From contig NZ_LIUT01000005.1 of the NCBI RefSeq assembly GCF_001277345.1, forward strand, positions 1-64,000: 64,000 bases of DNA, read 5' to 3'. The notes under the pieces were generated by a model, which did not search any database, was not told the DNA's origin, and saw nothing but the letters and a program-made list of their open reading frames with translations. This DNA is from Paenibacillus solani. GTDB taxonomy: Bacteria; Bacillota; Bacilli; Paenibacillales; Paenibacillaceae. This document shows, piece after piece, positions 7,338-15,985 of this stretch. The position numbers and the translations under genes are program-made. Position 1 is the stretch's first letter; each line of letters begins with the position of its first letter.

Positions 7338-8790
7338 ATGGATTAAGAACAATACGGCCAGTAAATTAATCGCTTTGGCAGTCAGCATTTTATTGTGGGC
7401 CATTGTCCATATGGACAGCGGCGCTCCTGCGCCACCTACGGCTTTTTATGAAACAAGAGTCATTGAAGGGGTCGAGATCCAAACCTATGGATTTGATGAC
7501 AGTGAATATGCCTTGACAGGCATTGATAAGGACCGCGTGAATCTTGAGGTACGGGGAAAAAAATCCAATATTGCGCTTTTGACTGATGAATATAAAGTGA
7601 AGCTCGATTTGAGTAAGGTCAAGGAACCAGGTACGCATACGCTGCCGTTGACATATTCCATTCCGAGCGGCGTAGAAATGATATCGATGGAGCCTTCACA
7701 TGTTACGGTAACAGTGGAACCAAGGGTATCGAAATCGGTTACGGTAAGTATTGGAACGAAAGGCGTGCCAGCTAAAGATTACCGGGCCGGGACTCCTGTG
7801 TTGATTGATTCCAGACAAGTCACGGTGACACTTCCTGAATCATCAATGGCTCAGCTGGGGCAAGTCAAAGGCATCGTGGATTTGGATGGCGCTAAGGAGA
7901 AGGTAACCGACAAACGCGTCAAGCTGGTTGCATACGATAAAGCAGGCGCCGAGATGAAGGATGCAGTTATAGAGCCGGGAACAGTCGCGGCTGAGGTCCC
8001 GATTGAACCCGGGTTTGTCGTCCTGCCTCTGGAACTGCAATATACCGGGCAGATGCCGGAAGGGTTGGTATTGTCCAAGGTAGATACAAAGGTAAAAGAA
8101 GTCAAGCTCTTCGGCAGCAAAGAAGCAATGGCAGGAGCAAAGACCTATATAGAAGCAACGATTGACTTGGGAAAAGTTAGAAACTCGGGAACAACAGTGC
8201 TTACGGCCGACTTGACGTCGCCCGAAGGTTTTGAGAAAATCGAGCCGAGCACTGTCAATGTGGATGTTACAGCAGTGTCATCGCATGGCGAACGGGTCAT
8301 TACAGGGATTCCCATAACGCTAACAGGAGTAGCCTCGGGTTTGGACGCAGTCATAACTGAACCGAGGGTACAGACCATTTCCCTAACGCTCACCGGTGCT
8401 CCTGATTTGCTGAATAGTCTGGAGCCCGCAGATATTGGGGTCACCGCCAACGCAGCAGGTTTGAAGGCAGGCGTGCATGAAATTCCATTACAGATCACGC
8501 TGCCTCATTTTATTAATCGTGCGGATTCGGATCGTCTTGTCATCAAGGTGGAGCTGAAGGATGACTCTAAGCCGGTGACTACGAAACCGGAGCAAGGCTC
8601 TAACCATGAAGATACGGATAAGGGCAAGCCAAGTTCACCAGAAACAGGCTCAGGTAATGACCATACGGAGAATACGGAAACACCTCCAGCAAGCGAGAAT
8701 CCGGACCATACAGGTACCGGAGATAACTCCGTCCATCCGCCAGAGGAAGAGACGGACGATGGGAGAACCGAAAGCGGAATCAACGAATGA
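7330..8790 (+). CDS. cdaR: c-di-AMP cyclase regulator CdaR (YbbR-domain protein)
   Basis: 486-residue extracytoplasmic regulator of CdaA. An N-terminal signal anchor (residues 8-26, KLIALAVSILLWAIVHM) precedes about four tandem YbbR beta domains (roughly 45-130, 135-220, 225-315, 320-410). The last 75 residues are a low-complexity tail rich in Ser, Thr, Glu, Pro and Gly, suited to spanning the wall; the tail is longer than I would expect and may be lineage-specific. The ATG overlaps the end of cdaA, implying translational coupling. Confidence 0.92.
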   Translation: MDKWIKNNTASKLIALAVSILLWAIVHMDSGAPAPPTAFYETRVIEGVEIQTYGFDDSEYALTGIDKDRVNLEVRGKKSNIALLTDEYKVKLDLSKVKEPGTHTLPLTYSIPSGVEMISMEPSHVTVTVEPRVSKSVTVSIGTKGVPAKDYRAGTPVLIDSRQVTVTLPESSMAQLGQVKGIVDLDGAKEKVTDKRVKLVAYDKAGAEMKDAVIEPGTVAAEVPIEPGFVVLPLELQYTGQMPEGLVLSKVDTKVKEVKLFGSKEAMAGAKTYIEATIDLGKVRNSGTTVLTADLTSPEGFEKIEPSTVNVDVTAVSSHGERVITGIPITLTGVASGLDAVITEPRVQTISLTLTGAPDLLNSLEPADIGVTANAAGLKAGVHEIPLQITLPHFINRADSDRLVIKVELKDDSKPVTTKPEQGSNHEDTDKGKPSSPETGSGNDHTENTETPPASENPDHTGTGDNSVHPPEEETDDGRTESGINE

Positions 8791-8829
8791 TGGATCATAT
8801 CGAAGAGTAGATAAAGGAGTATATCAAAC

Positions 8830-10170
8830 ATGGGGAAATATTTTGGTACAGATGGAGTAAGAGGGGTTGCAAATCAGGAATTAACAGCAGAAATGGCTTA
8901 CAGTATCGGTCGCTGTGGCGGCTATGTGCTTACAGGAGATAAAGAGAAGCCAACCGTCATCATCGGTATGGATACGCGTGTATCCGGGGCGATGCTCGAG
9001 TCGGCTTTGGTTGCTGGCTTGCTGTCCATCGGTGCCCATGTCATTCGCCTGGGTATCGTGAGCACACCAGCGGTGGCTTATATAACAAGACTGTTAAAAG
9101 CCGATGCCGGTGTCATGATCTCGGCTTCACACAACCCGGTACAGGATAACGGTATCAAGTTCTTTGGTGGCGACGGCTTCAAGCTGTCGGATGAGACAGA
9201 GCTGAAGATCGAAGAGTTGATGGATGCGGAAACGGATAATCTGCCGCGTCCCGTTGGAACTGAGCTAGGCGAAGTACTGATTGATAATGAAACCAAATAT
9301 AAATATTTGGATTATCTAAAAACAACGGTCACGAACCGGTTCGACGGCTTGAAAATCGTCCTGGACTGTGCCAATGGGGCAGCATACGAGCTCGCTCCTA
9401 AGCTGTTCCGTGAATTAGGTGCTGATGTGGTAACGATCGGTGCCGAGCCGAATGGATTGAACATCAATGATCACTGTGGATCGACCCACCCAGAGAAGCT
9501 GGTCGAGGCTGTACTGGAGCATGGTGCTGATCTCGGGCTGGCTTTTGATGGAGATGCGGACCGCCTTATTGCGATTGACGGAAAGGGCGAGGAAGTAGAC
9601 GGCGATTTCATTCTGTGTATTTGTGGTGATGCCATGAACCGCAGTGGTAAACTTAAAGAAGGCACCGTCGTTTCAACAGTAATGAGTAACATTGGTTTCT
9701 ATAAAGCATGCGACAGCTTGAAGCTAAAAACGGCGAAAACCGCCGTTGGCGACCGTTATGTCATGGAAGAAATGCGCCGTGGCGGGTACAACCTGGGTGG
9801 AGAGCAATCCGGACATGTCATTTTCCTGGATCATAACACGACTGGAGATGGGATCCTGACAGGAATTCAATTGGTTGATACAGTGGTATCTTCCGGCAAA
9901 TCTCTGTATGAGCTGAAGAGCAGCATGCGCAAGTACCCGCAAGTGCTGGTTAATGTTCGTGTTGGCGATAAGAGCAAATATCAAGGCAATGCGGTTATTG
10001 AGTCCGCTATTGCTGAGATTGAAGGCATCTTGGGCGATAACGGCCGTGTCCTGGTTCGTCCATCGGGAACGGAATCTCTTATCCGCGTTATGGCGGAAGG
10101 TCCGGATAAAGAGGAACTTGATCGTTACGTGACACAAATCGCTGATGTCGTGGAGCGGGAATTGGCGTAA
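8830..10170 (+). CDS. glmM: Phosphoglucosamine mutase
   Basis: Converts glucosamine-6-P to glucosamine-1-P for UDP-GlcNAc and peptidoglycan synthesis. 446 residues, the usual length. Visible: N-terminal GKYFGTDGVRGVAN, catalytic phosphoserine Ser100 in MISASHNP, metal-binding DGDADR near 238-243, and the phosphate-binding RPSGTESLIRVM near the C-terminus. Last gene of the cdaA-cdaR-glmM operon; it starts 39 nt after cdaR behind AAAGGAG and is followed by a strong terminator. Confidence 0.97.
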   Translation: MGKYFGTDGVRGVANQELTAEMAYSIGRCGGYVLTGDKEKPTVIIGMDTRVSGAMLESALVAGLLSIGAHVIRLGIVSTPAVAYITRLLKADAGVMISASHNPVQDNGIKFFGGDGFKLSDETELKIEELMDAETDNLPRPVGTELGEVLIDNETKYKYLDYLKTTVTNRFDGLKIVLDCANGAAYELAPKLFRELGADVVTIGAEPNGLNINDHCGSTHPEKLVEAVLEHGADLGLAFDGDADRLIAIDGKGEEVDGDFILCICGDAMNRSGKLKEGTVVSTVMSNIGFYKACDSLKLKTAKTAVGDRYVMEEMRRGGYNLGGEQSGHVIFLDHNTTGDGILTGIQLVDTVVSSGKSLYELKSSMRKYPQVLVNVRVGDKSKYQGNAVIESAIAEIEGILGDNGRVLVRPSGTESLIRVMAEGPDKEELDRYVTQIADVVERELA

Positions 10171-10211
10171 GTCTAAGGGTGGATTTTTCAAGGAAAGCAA
10201 ACTAATATCTG

Positions 10212-10259
10212 TCAGGCCAGTGAACTATGCCAATCGGGTTCACTGGCCTGATGCTTTTT
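10212..10259 (+). terminator. Terminator after glmM
   Basis: Perfect 14-bp inverted repeat (TCAGGCCAGTGAAC against GTTCACTGGCCTGA) with a 12-nt loop and a TTTTT tail. Confidence 0.92.
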
Positions 10260-10406
10260 CTAAAAGCCAGTTGAATGAAAGCGCAACACCTCCTGTCCTG
10301 TCTGAAAATGTTAGGTTTTTAACAGTGTTTAAGAAGATAGGCCATTTGGAGTCATTTATGGGGTTAACCGTACGCAGAGCTTGGGTACTGCTATGAAGCG
10401 GCCGAG

Positions 10407-10435
10407 TTGCCAAAGTGATAACGCATGAATATAAT
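10407..10435 (+). promoter_or_regulatory. Sigma-A promoter of glmS
   Basis: TTGCCA (10407) and TATAAT (10430) with a 17-nt spacer. The predicted start near 10442 leaves about 50 nt of leader before the ribozyme cleavage site. The 137 nt between the glmM terminator and this promoter hold nothing I recognise. Confidence 0.8.
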
Positions 10436-10489
10436 AAAGAATGTCATTCATATACAGAAAGCGAGGATCGTGAGGTTATTTCAAGTTTC

Positions 10490-10685
10490 ATAAGCGCCAG
10501 AGCTTGTACCTGCGCGGGGATTGGTTATAGCCATGATAAGGATAACCAAACGGCAGAACGCAAGTTGACGAGGTAGAGGTGTTCGATTATTCGGCGGGGA
10601 CCTCTCGGTCTTGCACCAACCGTAAGCGGATCACGGAAAAGGAATGGGCGACCGTTCCCACAACGTATTCGCGGGTGCTAAACAT
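10490..10685 (+). ncRNA. glmS glucosamine-6-phosphate ribozyme/riboswitch
   Basis: Self-cleaving RNA using GlcN6P as cofactor to lower glmS mRNA. Recognisable blocks: the cleavage-site context AA/GCGCCAGAGCTTG (predicted cut between 10493 and 10494), the core CAAGTTGACGAGG at 10561, and CTTGCACCAACCG at 10610, followed by the P3/P4-type arms. Its location between the promoter and the glmS start is as in other Bacillota. The 3' boundary is approximate. Confidence 0.93.
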
Positions 10686-10893
10686 TACTCATACACAAAA
10701 CATGAATATGCGATCTGGAATACGGCAGCGCGGTGGAAGAAGATTGCATTCATGTCTAATCAACTATATATCCTAATGTTTTTTTGAACGTTGATAATTG
10801 AATAGTCATTCTTCTTTCCGGATACCGCACAGGAGCTGCCGTGTTCTATTTCCGCCTAACTATTATAGGGAAATCGAACGGAGGAATTATACT

Positions 10894-12726
10894 ATGTGTG
10901 GTATCGTCGGATATATTGGTAATCAGAAAACGCAAGCAGTGCTGATCGAGGGATTGAGAAAGCTGGAGTACCGCGGGTACGATTCAGCAGGGATTGCCGT
11001 TTTTACGAATGAGGGACTGCGTGTGGCGAAAGCGCAAGGTCGTCTTGCCAATCTGGAGGAGCAACTGGAGTCTGCACCACTTGTGGGAACTGCGGGTATC
11101 GGCCATACCCGCTGGGCAACACATGGTCGTCCATCGGACGTGAATTCGCATCCGCATACCGATGAGAGCCAGAAGTTCTCGGTGGTTCATAACGGGATCG
11201 TTGAGAACTATCTGGAGCTGAAGGAAGAGCTGATCAGCCAAGGACACCATTTTGCTTCGGAGACTGATACGGAAGTTATTTCCCATCTCATTGCCCGTGA
11301 ATATGACGGAGATATCGTGAAGGCTGTGCAGAAGGCGATCTCTTACATGAGAGGTGCATTTGCGCTTGGTGTACTGACTGAGTACGAGCCAGATCGCTTG
11401 GTGGCTGTGCGTCAAGCTAGTCCACTTATTATCGGTCTTGGCGAAGGAGAGAACTTCATCGGTTCTGATATTCCGGCTATTTTGAAATATACTCGTAACG
11501 TTTATATTCTCAACGATGGAGAGATGGCACTGCTGACGGCAGATGCTGTCGAATTAATGACCATTGAGGGGAACTTTATTTCTCGGGAAATGATTCGTGT
11601 CGACTGGGATGCCGTGACAGCGGAAAAAGGCGGATTCGATCACTTCATGCTGAAGGAGATCCATGAGCAGCCTAAGGCATACCGGGACACCATGCTGGGC
11701 CGTGTGGATGAGAGCGGACGATCAGTGGTTCTGCCAGAGCTGAAGCTGACCCAGGAGCAGATCAAGAACATTCGTAATGTTCAGATCGTGGCTTGCGGCA
11801 CAGCTTACCATGCCGGGCTTGTGGGACGCAGCGTGATTGAAGAGCTGGTACGTATTCCGGTTGAAAATGACGTAGCTTCCGAGTATCGTTACCGTTCGCC
11901 TATCGTGACACCGGAGACACTAGTGATCGTGGTCAGCCAATCTGGCGAGACGGCAGATACCTTGGCTGCGCTTCGTGAAGCGCAAAGCCATGGCGCCCAT
12001 GTCCTTGCTATTACGAATGTGGTAGGCAGCTCGATTGCCCGTGAAGCCAACGATGTGCTTGGCACCCTGGCTGGTCCAGAGATTGCCGTAGCGTCCACGA
12101 AGGCGTACACCTCGCAGTTAATTGCGTTCTATCTGTTTGGTCTGTACTTGGCTCAAGTACGCGGTACGATGACGGAGGATGCGGTTGCTGAAGTGATTGC
12201 AGCGATGGAAGCACTGCCTGAACAGGTAGAGTTCATGCTGAATAGTGCAGAATCGATCAAGGGATATGCCGAGCAAATTGCGAAGCATGACAACCTGTTC
12301 TTCATCGGCCGTGGCCAAGACTACGCCGTAGCACAGGAAGGTTCCCTCAAGCTCAAGGAGATCTCCTACATTCATTCCGAGGCCTATGCTGCCGGCGAGT
12401 TGAAGCATGGTACGCTTGCCCTGATTGAAGAGGGAATCCCGGTGATTGCCTTGGCAACCCAGGAATCCGTACTTGAGAAAACGGTAAGCAACATCAAGGA
12501 AGTGAAGGCCCGCGGAGCCGAAGTAATGGCCATTACGTATGAAGATCATGTGGCTGGCCTGCTGAAATCCGTCGACCAAGCCTTCGCCATTCCGAAGACG
12601 CTGCCGATCTTGACGGCAGCCTTGTCTGTCGTACCTCTGCAGCTGCTTGCCTACTACGCATCGCTTGCTCGCGGCAACGACGTCGATAAGCCACGTAACC
12701 TGGCGAAGAGCGTGACGGTAGAGTGA
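10894..12726 (+). CDS. glmS: Glutamine-fructose-6-phosphate aminotransferase
   Basis: Makes glucosamine-6-P from fructose-6-P and glutamine, the committed step to UDP-GlcNAc. The start is fixed by MCGIVGYIG: after Met removal Cys1 is the glutaminase nucleophile, and GGAGG sits at the right distance. A longer in-frame extension to 10798 is discarded for that reason. 610 residues: class II amidotransferase at 1-240 (GHTRWATHG, VVHNGIVENY), then two SIS domains (VACGTAYHAG, VVSQSGETADT, IGRGQDYAVA) and the C-terminal LAKSVTVE. Regulated by the upstream ribozyme. Confidence 0.97.
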   Translation: MCGIVGYIGNQKTQAVLIEGLRKLEYRGYDSAGIAVFTNEGLRVAKAQGRLANLEEQLESAPLVGTAGIGHTRWATHGRPSDVNSHPHTDESQKFSVVHNGIVENYLELKEELISQGHHFASETDTEVISHLIAREYDGDIVKAVQKAISYMRGAFALGVLTEYEPDRLVAVRQASPLIIGLGEGENFIGSDIPAILKYTRNVYILNDGEMALLTADAVELMTIEGNFISREMIRVDWDAVTAEKGGFDHFMLKEIHEQPKAYRDTMLGRVDESGRSVVLPELKLTQEQIKNIRNVQIVACGTAYHAGLVGRSVIEELVRIPVENDVASEYRYRSPIVTPETLVIVVSQSGETADTLAALREAQSHGAHVLAITNVVGSSIAREANDVLGTLAGPEIAVASTKAYTSQLIAFYLFGLYLAQVRGTMTEDAVAEVIAAMEALPEQVEFMLNSAESIKGYAEQIAKHDNLFFIGRGQDYAVAQEGSLKLKEISYIHSEAYAAGELKHGTLALIEEGIPVIALATQESVLEKTVSNIKEVKARGAEVMAITYEDHVAGLLKSVDQAFAIPKTLPILTAALSVVPLQLLAYYASLARGNDVDKPRNLAKSVTVE

Positions 12727-12805
12727 GGTAGGGAGCGGATAGAGAAGTTAGGTGTCATGTGATAAAAAAGTGTGGAACTAACATGTAATTTAATTAATGT
12801 ATCTA

Positions 12806-12845
12806 GAGGGTAGCCTGAGATAATAATTCGGGCTGCCCTCTTTTT
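12806..12845 (+). terminator. Terminator after glmS
   Basis: Ten-bp stem GAGGGTAGCC/GGCTGCCCTC with one G-T pair, 15-nt loop, TTTTT tail. Confidence 0.88.
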
Positions 12846-12904
12846 AAATGTTATTCATAACTTATAATCACTTTGTGCATTTAAAAGGCAGCCTGTTTTT
12901 AGGG

Positions 12905-13375
12905 CAAACTTTCGTCATGGTAAATTGTTTTGCCATCAAATCTACCTCTCGCACATAATTCTAATAATGTACGGCGAAACCATAAGCTTGGATTATCAGT
13001 TTTAATTTTTCAGACATTCATTGTTTTGGTTCTTTTGGTAATACAAGATAAAGTGGCTCAGGCAGCATTGTTTTCGTATTTAAACGGGAATCTTCTATGG
13101 GAAGTGACATATAGAAATATCAACTAATCCTCTCGCGGTTAAATCTATTAGCCTTTCCGTAGATTCTTCAATTAGTTAGATACAGACATTTGGAAACTGT
13201 TCGTTATAGATTCTAAAAAGTGGAGGTAAAACATGTCCTCCTGTAATAGCTGTTGAGCCAATCTTTTTAATTTCACCTCGTAATTCCTTCCTTCCGTTCA
13301 AGGATCTCACGTCTTAGATCGTCGTATATTTCTAATGCATACTCAAATAGTCTCATGTCCCATCCATAGTATTTG
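12905..13375 (-). pseudogene. Decayed LysR-family transcriptional regulator
   Basis: Reading the minus strand in shifting frames gives successive pieces of a LysR effector-binding domain: a linker helix (LFEYALEIYDDLRREILER), then GEIKKIGSTAITGGHVLPPL, FRIYNEQFPNV, LIEESTERLIDL, MLPEPLYLVLPKE and finally FRRTLLELCARGRF. At least one frameshift and several in-frame stops break it, and the N-terminal helix-turn-helix is missing: upstream sequence is replaced by a tandem repeat. It explains most of the gap between glmS and the methyltransferase. AT-rich compared with the housekeeping block. Confidence 0.72.
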
Positions 13376-13427
13376 GCTATTAATACAATACTCCTCCATA
13401 GCCTTTGGCTATTAATATAATAGATTA
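13364..13427. repeat. 32-bp imperfect tandem duplication
   Basis: Two adjacent copies, each containing CCATAG followed by TTTGGCTATTAATA[C/T]AATA (13372-13390 and 13404-13422). The duplication lies exactly where the LysR remnant loses its N-terminus. Confidence 0.7.
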
Positions 13428-13500
13428 TATATCTTAGTCGAATAGATGTTTATAGATTATGATGAAAATAACAATATTTCAAAATTAAGAGGTGTAGTAT

Positions 13501-14475
13501 ATGAGTTCTGTGAATGTTTGGAATGCGGATTTGTATGATAAGAAATTAAGCTTTATATCCAGTTATGGTAAAGGAGTAGTTGAGCTACTTAAACCACAAA
13601 GGGGAGAGAAAGTACTTGATTTGGGATGTGGAACGGGAGATCTTTCATACGAAATATCTAAGTCAGGTGCGATTGTGAAGGCACAAAACCGTACTGAATT
13701 ATCAGGAAAGCTAACAAACGTATTAGATTCTAGATCGTTAACAAACTCTCACAAAAGGCTTGCTGAAATATTGACTGAAGGTATGACGGTTCTTGATGTT
13801 GGCTGTGGCACAGGAGCGATTACACGTGGAATAGCAGAAGCAGTAGGTCCTAAAGGTCGTGTTGTAGGAATTGATAGTAATTCAAACCTAATTAAAAAAG
13901 CCCGCCAAGCCCATGATAAAATACCAGGATTATCATTTGAAACTGGTGACATCTATAAACTTAACTATGAAGAACAATTTGACATTGTTACCTCCTCCAG
14001 GGTGTTAGTATGGCTTTCCGATCCGTTAAAAGCAATGAAAATGATGAAATCTGCGGCTAAAATTGGTGGGCGTATCTTGATTGCTGATTATAATCATGAA
14101 AAGATATCCTGGAAACCACAGCCTCCTTCCAGTATGCTTTCTTTCTATTCTGCTTATTTAAAATGGCGTTCCGATGCAGGTATGGATAATTCGATTGCAG
14201 ATAACCTTCCTGAAGTGTTTCAAAAAGTTGGTATTAAAGAAATCTCTATATCCCCTCAACATGAAGTAACAAAGCGAACAGACCTTGATTTTCAAACTCG
14301 CATTGGAATATGGGCTGATACTGCATCAAGCAGAGGACCTCAAATGGAAAGAGACGGGTTTATCACTGAAAAAGAATATGTGAAAGCAGAAAAAGAATAC
14401 CGGGAGTGGATGACTCAGGATGCACAATCTTTAACGATGTATATGTTAGCAGTTGAAGGTGTGAGACTCCTTTAA
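13501..14475 (+). CDS. Chimeric SAM-dependent methyltransferase
   Basis: 324 residues with two class I methyltransferase motif-I sequences: VLDLGCGTGDL at 38-48 and VLDVGCGTGAI at 97-107. Residues 1-60 look like the start of a trans-aconitate-type methyltransferase, cut off just after strand beta-1. From about 61 a second, complete Rossmann methyltransferase follows (VVGIDSNSNLIKKAR, FDIVTSSRVLVWL, GGRILIADYN) with a helical C-terminal cap. The simplest reading is a fusion by recombination between two paralogues; the second part could still be active. AT-rich, flanked by a pseudogene and a fragment. Substrate unknown. The ATG follows AGAGGTG. Confidence 0.75.
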   Translation: MSSVNVWNADLYDKKLSFISSYGKGVVELLKPQRGEKVLDLGCGTGDLSYEISKSGAIVKAQNRTELSGKLTNVLDSRSLTNSHKRLAEILTEGMTVLDVGCGTGAITRGIAEAVGPKGRVVGIDSNSNLIKKARQAHDKIPGLSFETGDIYKLNYEEQFDIVTSSRVLVWLSDPLKAMKMMKSAAKIGGRILIADYNHEKISWKPQPPSSMLSFYSAYLKWRSDAGMDNSIADNLPEVFQKVGIKEISISPQHEVTKRTDLDFQTRIGIWADTASSRGPQMERDGFITEKEYVKAEKEYREWMTQDAQSLTMYMLAVEGVRLL

Positions 14476-14653
14476 TTCAATAAAACTCGATTTTTAAACG
14501 GCTTATTGTTACTAATTTCAAGGGAAAAATATGCTGTCCATATTCGGCAATTGGGCGCGATTGTTTTTTTATTTATCGTAAAATGCTGGCTTGTGAGGAA
14601 TTTTTGATTAAACTTACTTTCAAAGTAACACAAGTCGAAGAGGTTAAGGCAAA

Positions 14654-14818
14654 ATGTCGACAAGAATCCAGGAAGTTTCCAGTAACGAAGACGTACATCG
14701 GGGTTTCCGATTTGACGCCGTAAACGTTTGTCAATTCCCTGTCGATTCACTGACTGGAGTGCTCCGCGTCGTCTGCGACATCACGATCAAGCCGCCGGCG
14801 ATGATCAAATGGGAATAA
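14654..14818 (+). pseudogene. GC-rich 54-codon gene fragment
   Basis: An open frame of 54 codons (beginning MSTRIQEVSSNEDVHRG, ending IKPPAMIKWE) in a patch of higher GC than the AT-rich sequence around it. It has no ribosome-binding site and resembles the C-terminus of a lost gene rather than a small protein. Not recognised. The flanking bases 14476-14653 hold nothing else I can support. Confidence 0.3.
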
Positions 14819-14826
14819 TGAAAGAA

Positions 14827-14869
14827 ACTCCGAAAACCACTACATTCAAGGGTTTTCGGAGTTCTTTTT
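14827..14869 (+). terminator. Terminator closing the methyltransferase/fragment region
   Basis: Perfect 12-bp stem ACTCCGAAAACC/GGTTTTCGGAGT, 12-nt loop, then TCTTTTT. It also lies 70 nt beyond the end of the minus-strand AraC gene. Confidence 0.85.
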
Positions 14870-14939
14870 AGGCGATGGTATATCTAGGATCGGCGAGCCG
14901 AGGTAGTAATTCGGATTTCCCTCTTTACTGAATGTAAAA

Positions 14940-15776
14940 CTAAACCCGCTTCGACTGACTTCGGTAAGCGCTTGGAGTTAAGCCACAGGTTCGGCGGAAG
15001 CTTTGGGAGAAATAGCTTTGAGAGGAGAAACCGGTGGACTCGGCAATTTGAGAAATGGAAAGATCCGTGGTTTCAAGCAATTCCTTGCTCGCACGTAGTC
15101 GAACCTCATTTAAATAATTAATGGGTGACATCCCATAAAATCTGGCAAAGGTGTGCGACAAATAATATTTACTGATGTGCGCCTTGTCTGCCAGTGAGTC
15201 GAGCGAGATATCTTCTGCATAATTGGAGTCGATGTACCGCTTGATCCGGCTGCATACCTTATTAGCCCTTTGGGTAGCCACAACGGAGAAGGGGTGACTG
15301 GAGCTCCGCATTAAGCTTATGATGACAACCTCGAGTAAGTTTTGACAGATGGCCTCATAATTCTCTTCCTTGTTTTCTGTTTCCCGCAGCATCGCATTAA
15401 AATAGAACAATAGCTCATCTCTCTGATTCCAATAATTGATGATCTTATGATTTAGGCTGCCGCTTCGATTCCCAAAATCAAAGCTCATTCCCTCAACCCC
15501 GAGCACCACATATTCCAGAGGATCACTGCTAACGGAAACCTCGGTATGCTCCACATTCGGATTCACGATGACAAGGTCATCCTGCTTTACCGGATAAATA
15601 TCGTCCTCGACAATGAAATTCCCCTGACCGCTTCGGACATAGAACAGCTCGGCAAAACTATGGGTATGACGGATACTGAACCAATCTCCTTCATAAATGG
15701 AGGAGCTGACATAGATTAGCTTTGCGGGAATCTCCCCACGTCCTTTTCCAGGAAGCCAATAGCGTACATTCCCCAT
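14940..15776 (-). CDS. AraC-family transcriptional regulator
   Basis: 278 residues: an N-terminal cupin sensor domain (about 15-100; FSIRHTHSFAELFYVRSGQG has the His and Glu typical of AraC_binding cupins) and a C-terminal double helix-turn-helix (about 178-275; ISLDSLADKAHISKYYLSHTF, then SISQIAESTGFSSQSYFSQSFRR). It is divergently transcribed from the sugar ABC-transporter operon at 15986, so it very likely controls that operon, with a glycan degradation product as inducer. Its own promoter is visible (see entry). Ligand identity is inference from neighbours. Confidence 0.88.
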   Translation of the reverse strand: MGNVRYWLPGKGRGEIPAKLIYVSSSIYEGDWFSIRHTHSFAELFYVRSGQGNFIVEDDIYPVKQDDLVIVNPNVEHTEVSVSSDPLEYVVLGVEGMSFDFGNRSGSLNHKIINYWNQRDELLFYFNAMLRETENKEENYEAICQNLLEVVIISLMRSSSHPFSVVATQRANKVCSRIKRYIDSNYAEDISLDSLADKAHISKYYLSHTFARFYGMSPINYLNEVRLRASKELLETTDLSISQIAESTGFSSQSYFSQSFRRTCGLTPSAYRSQSKRV

Positions 15777-15839
15777 ATGTCCCCGTCCTTTCTAAATGAT
15801 TTGCTATGAATAATTTGATCGATTTTTATTTATAAACTT

Positions 15840-15867
15840 ATTATAATAGCAAGATATCTAAAATCAA
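15840..15867 (-). promoter_or_regulatory. Putative promoter of the AraC gene
   Basis: On the minus strand TTGATT (15867-15862), a 16-nt spacer and TATAAT (15845-15840), about 60 nt before the start codon. Confidence 0.5.
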
Positions 15868-15929
15868 CGGCAACATGTATGTAGATGAAAAACAGCCCGA
15901 TAAGATAAGTTAGAAGGGTAAGAAGAATT

Positions 15930-15945
15930 TTGAAAGCGATTACGT
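15930..15945 (+). promoter_or_regulatory. cre-like catabolite-repression site before the ABC operon
   Basis: TTGAAAGCGATTACGT matches the CcpA consensus WTGNAARCGNWWWCAW with one mismatch (G for A at position 15). It is 40 nt before the substrate-binding-protein ATG. The same core recurs before the GH101 and chitinase genes. Confidence 0.6.
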
Positions 15946-15985
15946 TACATCACCAAAAAAAGAAATATCGAGGGGGAATGAATGT

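Noticed and set aside
10579..10776. 65-codon frame upstream of glmS
   Set aside because: It lies largely in the conserved ribozyme core; the conservation is that of RNA, and no ribosome site is present.
10798..10893. N-terminal extension of GlmS by 32 residues
   Set aside because: The catalytic Cys must follow the initiator Met; the extension would destroy glutaminase activity and lacks a ribosome site.
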